The notes below the pieces were generated by a model. It was not told the DNA's origin. It did not search any database and worked only from the letters and a program-made list of their open reading frames with translations. Made by a program: the position numbers and the translations under genes. Of a DNA stretch of 8,453 nucleotides, positions 1 through 6,509 are shown in pieces; within the stretch, counting starts at the first letter, position 1; every line of letters begins with the position of its first letter. The stretch is from NCBI GenBank assembly GCA_004293295.1, contig RDYC01000282.1, positions 1 to 8,453 of the forward strand, written 5' to 3'. The DNA is from Bacteroidota bacterium. GTDB taxonomy: Bacteria; Bacteroidota; Bacteroidia; UKL13-3.

Positions 1-876
1 ACCATAAGTGTTGGTTGCCAAAGTAGAGCCTATATCAATGGTATTATTTGAAACCACCACTCTTGATGAAGATAACCCCAAACAGTTCTGAATCCAGATT
101 CCGTATCCACCCAAAATATTGGTTATTCTATTACCCGATATACTTGTTCCACTATCGCAAGCTAAAGCGTAAATGCCGTATGCAAAAGTATAATTAAACG
201 CCACACCAATGCCGTTAACCCTATTTCCTATTAACAACATGGCCTTTTGCTGTTGGATGTATGCTCCATAAAGGTATGAATTGCTTATTCTTGAATTTCT
301 GATAACATTACCCAAGGACTTCTGAGCAGCCAATCCATTAATGGCTATTCCATAATACCCACCATTGGCAGAACAACTGTCAATAACCAAATAATTGGCG
401 GCATTACCTTGTGTGGTTGCTGCAGTAATATTACCTGATGCAACAAATGAATTGACCGCAGTGCTGGTAATAACCGGAACATTAAATGCGCACCTCACAA
501 ACATGTTACTATCAGCACCGTTTATTAACTGCACCGCTGTTGCACTGGTTGCGTTAGTGCCTACAAACGAGATGTTTCGGAAGCGATAATTTTTAGCTCC
601 GTCTAACAACAAGGTTGGACGCAAGCCAGACCCATTATGTACAATACGAGTGGTAGCTGAATCTTGCCCAACAAAAGTAATAGGCGTTAATGATGAATGA
701 CCTGGAATATTATTAGGCATGGTGATTTGCTGGTTTATGGTTGTTGCAGCTAACACAACGGTAACCGGACCTGCCACACCACATGTTCTTAACACATTAA
801 ACAATCCATTAAAACTAGTAAAGTTCGTGCCTGTATCAGGTAGGCTTGGATTAAGATATAAAGTGCCTGATAATGG
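1..876 (-). repeat. Module 4 of the giant protein, cut by the window edge (residues 1812-2103)
   Basis: Only the head and the first part of the beta-helix are visible. The head reads LYLN (1817-1820) and TNF (1828-1830); GAKN replaces GAKH; DSN-x4-C is intact (Asp1933 to Cys1940). Rung motifs follow with Tyr at 1986, 2014 (YGA), 2044 and 2069, and a YG at 2102-2103 is the last visible pair. The SGPY-x-EQ coil of the other modules is replaced by a diverged TTINQQIT. The module must continue beyond base 1; whether further modules follow is unknown. Confidence 0.8.
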
Positions 877-3800
877 TCGGCAAATGCGTGTTTCTGACGT
901 ATCGTTTGTGTTTACACTATCCAATACGCCATTTGGCAATGTGGTCCACGATTTTAATGAGTAAACGCTTGAATCAGGAAAATTATATAAACCAAGTGAT
1001 GCTACTACTGTATCGCCCTTGGCCAAGAATCCGGACCAACTGATAGGTGTTTGAGGTATTCCACCCAACGACCAATTTAACGTGGCATTAGACAATACCG
1101 AAGTACCAAAGTTTTTTAAAGTCAGGTCAATTCCTTGCGCCACACTATTTACCAAGGTGGTATTTTGGGTACTGCTTCCGAATTGAGTAAACCTCAATAC
1201 CCCAACATCATTTGGATTAGTTGCAAATTCATAAGCACCAATATCCGGTGTAACGGAGCGCGTATTACCTGCAAAATCAACTGGAACATCCACAGATAAG
1301 TTGGCCCCAATGTTCTCTAACGTATCATTTCCCGGTTGTAAAAAATTAGCAAATATTCCATTTCTAAACAACGGGTCTGCACTCACCGAGTTTTGGTCAA
1401 ATGCATTGGCATTTGCAGTACGCCAATTGAGCAATGTAGCATAGTTAACCGCAGAGTATGAACCAATAAATGCATTCGTTCCACCGGTAACACTCCTCAA
1501 GTTATTGTTATTAATTGTATACCCCGTTGCACTTGCTGTGTTTAGGAAAATGCAGTACTTAAGTCCAGTACCCCCTCGTGTGATATTGATGTTATTATTC
1601 CTGATGCTTATGGCAGTGGCAGTACCTGTAGAATAAAAGGCATATACCGCATTGGTAGAAGTTGTAGAAGCATCATCCAGGTTAATGGTATTACTAAATA
1701 CTTTAATATGCGCATTGGTACTATTGTGAATGCCATACAAAATACCTGCACCCCTAAAATCATTAATCACATTGTTTTTAATAATACTAGGTGTGGTTAC
1801 CTGAGAATTGGTTGAAGAAAAAGCAATACCATAAACCGTTGCTGTATTACTAAGTTGAGCACCATAAGGTCTTGTAATTAAATTCCCCTCAATCGTGTCA
1901 GCCTGACTGCCATTGGTTAAGAAAATACCATAACAAGTAGTTGGTGCAATTTTAGTAGGACGAGATATTTGATTGTTTTTTATCGCTGCCCTTGTTGAGT
2001 TAGCTAAATAAATGCCATAAAAATAAAAATCGGCAATTACGTTGTTGAGTATTTTATTGTGCGAATAAGTTGGGTTACTTAAGTTGGTTGCATTAACAAT
2101 AATGCCATAGTAGCAACCGTTACCTGAACCACCATTGATGGTATTGTTTCTAATAATATTTGCGGCACCACTGGAATTTACAGGCGTACTTGATACACTA
2201 TTAAACCCTCCGGAAAATGATATGCCGGCAGATAAAGTAGATGACGTTCCGGTAATCGAAGTCAAATCAAAATTACAATTCTCAACAATATTTGAATCGG
2301 AGTTATTGGTGAACATTAAACCCACCCCATTAGTTGCGTTAATTGTTTTAAAGTTGATGCCATTAATGGTGAAATGCTTTGCATTATTAAAGCCCATCAC
2401 TTGCAACAATGCTGCGCTAGTGTTGTTAAAGTTTAACTCTTGGTTGTTGCCATTTATCACAATTCGATTTGTAGCAGAAGCCCCCGGTATGTTACCGAAC
2501 GTTACCTGCTCTGTGTAAGGTCCGCTGCCTGAAACAACGTCTACAGTTATACCTCCGGCTATACCACCATTATTTAAAGCGACTGACAACGCATTAAAAC
2601 TGGTAAAGTTTGTGCTGCTTGCAGCTGCATTTTTATTTAAGGTATAAGTTCCTGCCGAAATCCTTGTGAATACATTTGTTACCGATGCAGTATCATTTAG
2701 TGTAATTGGATCCGGACTTCCGTTTGGTAGAGAAGACCAGGCAATGATGGTGTGATTTAATGCACTTAAAAACGTGAAGTTACCAATATTTATATTGGTA
2801 CTTGTAGCACCTGCAGCCAACGTTCCCGACCAATTGAAAGGAGTTTGCAACACCCCGTTAACGGACCAGTTAACGACCAATGAAGTAATTGCAGTTGTTC
2901 CAGGGTTTTTAATCCGAACGTTAATTGCATTAGAACCCGCATTAAAAGGCGAAGCTGGTGGTATAACCGCTTCCACAGCAGCGTCTAATGGAGGAGGTAC
3001 AAATTCATAAGCACCCGGATCTGGAGTTGTTGTTCTTGCTGCACCTGTAAAATCAGTAGGAACAGCCGTAAGCACATTTGCACCAATATTATTAATACTA
3101 CCGTCCTGCGGTATTGAGTTGGTACTTAAGTTAGTAAATAATGGATTTGAAAACGCTGAATTTGCATCAAAAATACCCCCGTTGGCCGTACGCCAAGCTG
3201 CTAATGTTTCAAAAGGTGTACCCGCAAAACTGCCCAATGCACTGTTTACTCCACTGCCAAATTTAAAATAGGCATTGTTATTAATGGTATAGAGTGTACC
3301 CGTTGTAGCCAATAGTACATTTGCATTGGTATTTGCTACGGGCCTGTTAATATAAATAATGTTGTTTCGCAATTCTACCCCACTTCCGGATGGTGCGCCT
3401 GTATGAGCAAAACCGTAGGTAACCTGTCCGGTAGCCAATGAAGCAGGATCGTTTAAAATAATGGTATTGTGTAAAAACCTGATATTACTACCCGATGATA
3501 CATCAATACCCCGTTGAGAACCGCTGCTTCTAACATTACGTATAATGTTATTAGTTACCAAAACAGGTTCTGTTTGCGGAGTATTTGGCGATAATATCTG
3601 AATACCAACAAAAACATTGGTGTTATTGGTTACATTTCCAAAAGGACTTTCAATGATATTATTGCTAATGGTATCTCCTCGCAAACCATTAATAGCGTAT
3701 ATGCCGGTAATTGTAGTAAATACGGTTCTGTTTGTATTTCTAATAGTATTACCAATAAACGAGCACCTGTTAGAAACAACATTATAAATTCCGAAGTTAT

Positions 3801-6309
3801 AGAAATGTTGTATGGTATTATTGATAAACCTATTTCTTTGTGCTGTAGTATTAGTACTTTGACAGTGTGTGATACCATACCATAAACCACCTCCGGGGTT
3901 TCCATTAATGGTATTATTTTGTATTAAGTTTCCAATGCCAACATTACCTTGTGTGGTAGGGCTTGTTGTTGAAGCGGAAAAAACAATACCACAACCCGTA
4001 GTGTTAATTGATGTTAAGCTGGTTAAATCAAACGTGCAATTGGTTAACCGATTAGAGTCTGCATTATTGATAAAATGCGCACCCCATCCATTCACTGTGT
4101 TTAGTGACTTCACGACCAAGTTATCAATATAAACGTGCTTACTGCCATCAAAACGAATCAATGCATAATCAGCTGTATTATTAAATTGAAGGGTTCTTCC
4201 ATTTCCATTAATAGTAATATTGTTAACAGCCGAAGCACCTCCTATAACCGGCAATAAGAGCGGTTCATTATATGGCCCTGAACTTGGATTTACATTAACC
4301 ACTACAGGTCCGTTGACACCCCCACGAAGTGCAGATGCAAGTTGGGTAAATGTTTGAAAGTTTGTAGCACTCGGTGCTACCAAAGAGTTTAACGTGTAAA
4401 CGCCTCCTGCCAAAATACAATAATTATCAGTTGAATAAGCACTATCGTTTAATGTTGAAGGATCGGTAAATCCGTTAGGCAAACTTGTCCAAGCGGCTAA
4501 ATCATACTTTACTCCAGAAACAAAATCTACACTATCTAAAAATATGTCGCCCGAATTTGTAAAGCTATTTATTGGCAATGAATAAACTACCGGAGTTCTT
4601 ACTACCCCATTAACCGACCAATTTATTGTAACACTGTTTAATGTAGAGTTACCATTGTTTCTAACCCTAGCAAAAATTGCCCTGTTACCGGAAGCAAACG
4701 GAGCCACCGGAGGTACAATAGCCACAGCACTTGCCTCATCATTAAAAGAGGTTGAAAACTCATAAGCTCCCATATCGGGCTGTGTACCCCTTGAAGCACC
4801 TGTAATATCAACGCCTACCGCGGGTAGTGATGCAGCAGAGTTATTTAACAATGGTTCCGTTGGGGTAAAGTCGCCACCTGTTGGGTTAGTAAATCCCGGT
4901 AGAATTTGATACGAATTCTGATCGAAAATATTTCCGTTAGCTGTTTTCCACTGAGCCAAGGTCGCGTAATTGCTGCCGTAGAAACCAACCGCAGCACCAC
5001 TGCCTGTTAAATAATACGCATTATTATTAATGCTATAATTAGCTGCAGTACCAGTGGTTCCCACATAACATCCAACTTTTACGGTAGTTCCACCCCTGGT
5101 TAAACTTACCACATTATTCCTGAAAACACTTCCGTTACCAGAGGTAGATCCTACTGTATAATAGCCAACTGTTTGATAAACGTTTGTTGCTGTTGATGCG
5201 GTGTAATCAAATGAAATGGTATTGTTGTAAGAAAACACATTTTGTGCCGAATTCAAATAAATACCATATTGACCGCCATTGTTACGAACATTATAAATGA
5301 TATTGTTTGAAATAATCATGGGAGATCCTGCCGCAATATTGGTGGCAATAAGATATATCCCATAAAAAGCATTTGTAGTGGTGATTGCCGTACCAAATGG
5401 GTCATGAATTCTGTTACCCGTGATGGTATCATTCCTGCTTCCACTGATGGCATAAATGCCGTACATGGTGGTATTAGATGTGCGATTAGGATTACGAATG
5501 GTATTGCCCCGAATAACTGTTCCGTTTGTTTGGGTCATATAAATACCATAGTTGAAAAAATTCTGAATCACATTATTGATAATCCTATTGCGGGTAGGTG
5601 TAGCAGAGCTGCTCATGCACAAGGTAATGCCATAATACGGATTACCGGTTGTTGGGTTGCCCGAAATGGTATTGTTTATAATGGTATTTCCGGTGCCGTT
5701 AGCACCTGTGGAGGTGAGCGAAGTAGTCGTACTGCTAAATACAATTCCGGCAGCCCCGTTAAAGTTTAATGTGGTTAACCCTGTTAAATCAATTAAACAA
5801 CGCGATACCGTATTAGAATCAGCTGAAGATACAAAGTGTACTCCCCAACCAAACTGCGTATTGGTTGAACGAATAATTAAACTATCTAATGTAACATGTT
5901 TTGCCCCACTTAACTTAATAATATGAGCTGTGGCCTGAGCAGTTGGATTAAATTGTATGACACAACCATTTCCATTAAATACCACATTATTAACCGGAGT
6001 TGCACCGGCTATTAATGGAATGGTTACCTGCTCTATATATGGCCCGGAGCCAGAAGCAAAATCAAAGACTACGGGGCCGGAAACACCAAACGGTGCTGCA
6101 TTTGCAGGACCGCCATCCGTTCGCACATTGGCACTTGTCAGGTAGGTAATGGCAGAAGTTAAATTCTGGAAATTTGTAGTAGAAGCAGGAACAGTGGAAT
6201 TGATGGTATAAAGACCACTTAACTGAACTGCTTCAACATGAATTGAACCAAGAATTACAAAGAGAAATAATCCTAACTTTTTTGCAAAAAAATTGTACCG
6301 ATTTTCCAT
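1..6309 (-). CDS. Giant secreted multi-module parallel beta-helix protein (3' part outside window)
   Basis: This frame is open for 2,103 codons from the ATG at 6309-6307 to base 1, with no in-frame stop, so the stop lies beyond the left edge. The start is firm: an in-frame stop sits at 6343-6345, no other ATG follows it, and the first 27 residues form a good signal peptide. The mature protein is rich in Asn, Thr, Ser and Gly. It consists of tandem modules of 604, 584 and 596 residues plus 292 residues of a fourth. Each module has a right-handed parallel beta-helix (pectate-lyase/NosD-like fold, recognised from Asn-rich coils such as NNTI) ending in PD-x-GAYEF (residues 511-518, 1096-1103, 1688-1695), then a CARDB/Ig-like domain. 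I see no enzyme active site I could name. Inference: an exported or surface adhesin-like or glycan-interacting protein. In Bacteroidota such proteins usually end in a type IX secretion or gliding-type C-terminal domain, which cannot be checked here. It lies 200 bases after icd, behind a terminator, so it is probably transcribed alone. Existence and fold class are fairly sure; function is open. Confidence 0.93.
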   Translation of the reverse strand, partial: MENRYNFFAKKLGLFLFVILGSIHVEAVQLSGLYTINSTVPASTTNFQNLTSAITYLTSANVRTDGGPANAAPFGVSGPVVFDFASGSGPYIEQVTIPLIAGATPVNNVVFNGNGCVIQFNPTAQATAHIIKLSGAKHVTLDSLIIRSTNTQFGWGVHFVSSADSNTVSRCLIDLTGLTTLNFNGAAGIVFSSTTTSLTSTGANGTGNTIINNTISGNPTTGNPYYGITLCMSSSATPTRNRIINNVIQNFFNYGIYMTQTNGTVIRGNTIRNPNRTSNTTMYGIYAISGSRNDTITGNRIHDPFGTAITTTNAFYGIYLIATNIAAGSPMIISNNIIYNVRNNGGQYGIYLNSAQNVFSYNNTISFDYTASTATNVYQTVGYYTVGSTSGNGSVFRNNVVSLTRGGTTVKVGCYVGTTGTAANYSINNNAYYLTGSGAAVGFYGSNYATLAQWKTANGNIFDQNSYQILPGFTNPTGGDFTPTEPLLNNSAASLPAVGVDITGASRGTQPDMGAYEFSTSFNDEASAVAIVPPVAPFASGNRAIFARVRNNGNSTLNSVTINWSVNGVVRTPVVYSLPINSFTNSGDIFLDSVDFVSGVKYDLAAWTSLPNGFTDPSTLNDSAYSTDNYCILAGGVYTLNSLVAPSATNFQTFTQLASALRGGVNGPVVVNVNPSSGPYNEPLLLPVIGGASAVNNITINGNGRTLQFNNTADYALIRFDGSKHVYIDNLVVKSLNTVNGWGAHFINNADSNRLTNCTFDLTSLTSINTTGCGIVFSASTTSPTTQGNVGIGNLIQNNTINGNPGGGLWYGITHCQSTNTTAQRNRFINNTIQHFYNFGIYNVVSNRCSFIGNTIRNTNRTVFTTITGIYAINGLRGDTISNNIIESPFGNVTNNTNVFVGIQILSPNTPQTEPVLVTNNIIRNVRSSGSQRGIDVSSGSNIRFLHNTIILNDPASLATGQVTYGFAHTGAPSGSGVELRNNIIYINRPVANTNANVLLATTGTLYTINNNAYFKFGSGVNSALGSFAGTPFETLAAWRTANGGIFDANSAFSNPLFTNLSTNSIPQDGSINNIGANVLTAVPTDFTGAARTTTPDPGAYEFVPPPLDAAVEAVIPPASPFNAGSNAINVRIKNPGTTAITSLVVNWSVNGVLQTPFNWSGTLAAGATSTNINIGNFTFLSALNHTIIAWSSLPNGSPDPITLNDTASVTNVFTRISAGTYTLNKNAAASSTNFTSFNALSVALNNGGIAGGITVDVVSGSGPYTEQVTFGNIPGASATNRIVINGNNQELNFNNTSAALLQVMGFNNAKHFTINGINFKTINATNGVGLMFTNNSDSNIVENCNFDLTSITGTSSTLSAGISFSGGFNSVSSTPVNSSGAANIIRNNTINGGSGNGCYYGIIVNATNLSNPTYSHNKILNNVIADFYFYGIYLANSTRAAIKNNQISRPTKIAPTTCYGIFLTNGSQADTIEGNLITRPYGAQLSNTATVYGIAFSSTNSQVTTPSIIKNNVINDFRGAGILYGIHNSTNAHIKVFSNTINLDDASTTSTNAVYAFYSTGTATAISIRNNNINITRGGTGLKYCIFLNTASATGYTINNNNLRSVTGGTNAFIGSYSAVNYATLLNWRTANANAFDQNSVSADPLFRNGIFANFLQPGNDTLENIGANLSVDVPVDFAGNTRSVTPDIGAYEFATNPNDVGVLRFTQFGSSTQNTTLVNSVAQGIDLTLKNFGTSVLSNATLNWSLGGIPQTPISWSGFLAKGDTVVASLGLYNFPDSSVYSLKSWTTLPNGVLDSVNTNDTSETRICRPLSGTLYLNPSLPDTGTNFTSFNGLFNVLRTCGVAGPVTVVLAATTINQQITMPNNIPGHSSLTPITFVGQDSATTRIVHNGSGLRPTLLLDGAKNYRFRNISFVGTNATSATAVQLINGADSNMFVRCAFNVPVITSTAVNSFVASGNITAATTQGNAANYLVIDSCSANGGYYGIAINGLAAQKSLGNVIRNSRISNSYLYGAYIQQQKAMLLIGNRVNGIGVAFNYTFAYGIYALACDSGTSISGNRITNILGGYGIWIQNCLGLSSSRVVVSNNTIDIGSTLATNTYG
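877..2664 (-). repeat. Module 3 of the giant protein (residues 1216-1811)
   Basis: The third module has YTLN (1222-1225), TNF (1233-1235), SGPYTEQVT, NAKH, DSN-x4-C (Asp1338 to Cys1345), five YGI motifs with Tyr at 1401, 1431, 1460, 1493 and 1525, YTINNNN at 1597-1603, WRTAN at 1629-1633, PDIGAYEF at 1688-1695, and a spacer at about 1701-1803. It is clearly homologous to modules 1 and 2. The GAYEF-to-spacer segment is about five residues longer than in those two. Confidence 0.85.
901..1209 (-). other. CARDB/Ig-like spacer domain 3
   Basis: Residues 1701-1803 form the third spacer: GIDLTLKNFGTS strand, NWSLGGIPQTP with Trp1746, W-T-TLPNG with Trp1788, ending in TND. The Trp-to-Trp distance is 42, against 43 in the others. 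It is the most diverged of the three at its N-terminal end but is plainly the same domain. Confidence 0.6.
2665..4416 (-). repeat. Module 2 of the giant protein (residues 632-1215)
   Basis: The second module repeats the same order of landmarks: YTLN (638-641), TNF (649-651), SGPY-x-EP, GSKH, DSN-x4-C (Asp751 to Cys758), five rungs aligned to the YGI positions (first residue at 811, 839, 868, 901, 933), YTINNNAY, WRTAN at 1039-1043, PDPGAYEF at 1096-1103, and a CARDB-like spacer at about 1108-1206. The Tyr of the rung motif is replaced in four of five rungs (FGI, TGI, VGI, RGI), but Gly-Ile and the spacing are kept exactly as in module 1. Confidence 0.85.
2692..2988 (-). other. CARDB/Ig-like spacer domain 2
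   Basis: Residues 1108-1206 repeat spacer 1: AINVRIKNPGTT strand, VNWSVNGVLQTP with Trp1148, W-S-SLPNG with Trp1191, and a closing LND. The two Trp residues are 43 apart, exactly as in spacer 1. It links beta-helix 2 (after a Pro-rich VPPPL segment) to the head of module 3. Confidence 0.6.
4417..6228 (-). repeat. Module 1 of the giant protein (residues 28-631)
   Basis: This is the first complete module. In order: head with YTIN (34-37) and TNF (45-47); SGPY-x-EQVT coil; GAKH strand; DSN-x4-C signature (Asp164 to Cys171); five YGI motifs with Tyr at 226, 254, 283, 316 and 348; NYSINNNAY near 424-432; WKTAN at 454-458; PDMGAYEF at 511-518; CARDB-like spacer at about 524-623. Its head is about 15 residues longer than the others because of an extra Gly/Ala/Asn-rich stretch around residues 60-75. 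Boundaries are set by aligning heads, so they are good to a few residues. Confidence 0.85.
4441..4740 (-). other. CARDB/Ig-like spacer domain 1
   Basis: Residues 524-623 sit between the GAYEF end of beta-helix 1 and the head of module 2. They carry the pattern of CARDB-like beta-sandwiches: alternating hydrophobic strand AIFARVRNNGNS, a TINWSVNGV strand with Trp564, then W-T-SLPNG (Trp607) and a terminal ND. CARDB-type domains commonly act as binding or spacing modules in exported bacterial proteins. The family name is a pattern judgement; an Ig-like or other beta-sandwich family would fit as well. Confidence 0.6.
6229..6309 (-). other. Signal peptide of the giant beta-helix protein
   Basis: Residues 1-27 have the three parts of a Sec signal peptide: a basic N-region (Arg4, Lys10, Lys11), a hydrophobic core LGLFLFVILG at residues 12-21, and a short polar C-region ending VEA, which fits the -3/-1 rule for cleavage between Ala27 and Val28. 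There is no Cys after the core, so it is not a lipoprotein signal. Export through the inner membrane is therefore likely. The exact cleavage site is inferred. Confidence 0.85.
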
Positions 6310-6336
6310 AGTTTTTAATTTAAAATTTAAAGAACT

Positions 6337-6365
6337 CAAATTTTACTGAAATACTACGTTACAAC
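6337..6365 (-). promoter_or_regulatory. Possible promoter of the giant protein gene
   Basis: On the minus strand a TTG at 6364-6362 is followed after 16-17 bases by TAAAATTTG at 6345-6337, close to the Bacteroidota -7 element TAnnTTTG (one extra base in the middle). This would place the transcript start about 20 bases before the ATG at 6309. The leader is very A/T-rich and has no Shine-Dalgarno sequence, as is normal in the phylum. The match is imperfect in AT-rich DNA, so this is only a candidate. Confidence 0.3.
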
Positions 6366-6470
6366 TTTTTTTTGACTTATTGATATGTTTTTTTGAAAAT
6401 GAGGCCCTTAACGTGAAAACAGTTAACAGTCCACTCTAGCTATTCCCCGTTCTCGTTTATAGTAAGTCAC

Positions 6471-6501
6471 AAAAAAGGCCCTTATTAAAATAAGAGCCTT
6501 T
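6471..6501 (-). terminator. Intrinsic terminator of icd
   Basis: Read on the minus strand, AAAGGCTCTTAT (6501-6490) pairs with ATAAGGGCCTTT (6485-6474) around a TTTA loop, giving a 12-bp stem, and six T follow or overlap the end of the stem (6476-6471). The one non-Watson-Crick position is a U-G wobble on the minus-strand RNA; on the plus strand it would be a C-A mismatch. It begins 8 bases after the icd stop, so it should end icd transcripts and separate them from the giant gene. Confidence 0.88.
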
Positions 6502-6509
6502 GATTAAAT

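Noticed and set aside
3630..3905. Minus-strand open frame of 91 codons
   Set aside because: It is in a different frame from, and inside, module 2 of the giant gene; no start context and no recognisable domain.
37..3919. Recurring short DNA word aatggtattattt (37-49, 3907-3919 and many variants) as a CRISPR-like or regulatory repeat
   Set aside because: It is in frame with the giant gene and encodes the NNTI beta-helix coil motif; spacing follows the protein coils, and there are no uniform spacers.
395..6145. Several plus-strand open frames of 60-130 codons opposite the giant gene (for example 395-589, 719-964, 2135-2518, 2774-3010, 3869-4132, 5404-5769, 5657-5926, 5957-6145)
   Set aside because: They are antisense shadows of the 2,103-codon minus-strand frame, which has a signal peptide and repeated domains. 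Their translations show no family and only mirror its Asn/Thr/Ile-rich codons.
6418..6430. Direct repeat AACAGT-T-AACAGT before the giant gene as an operator
   Set aside because: Two six-base copies in AT-rich DNA are expected by chance, and nothing links them to a known regulator.
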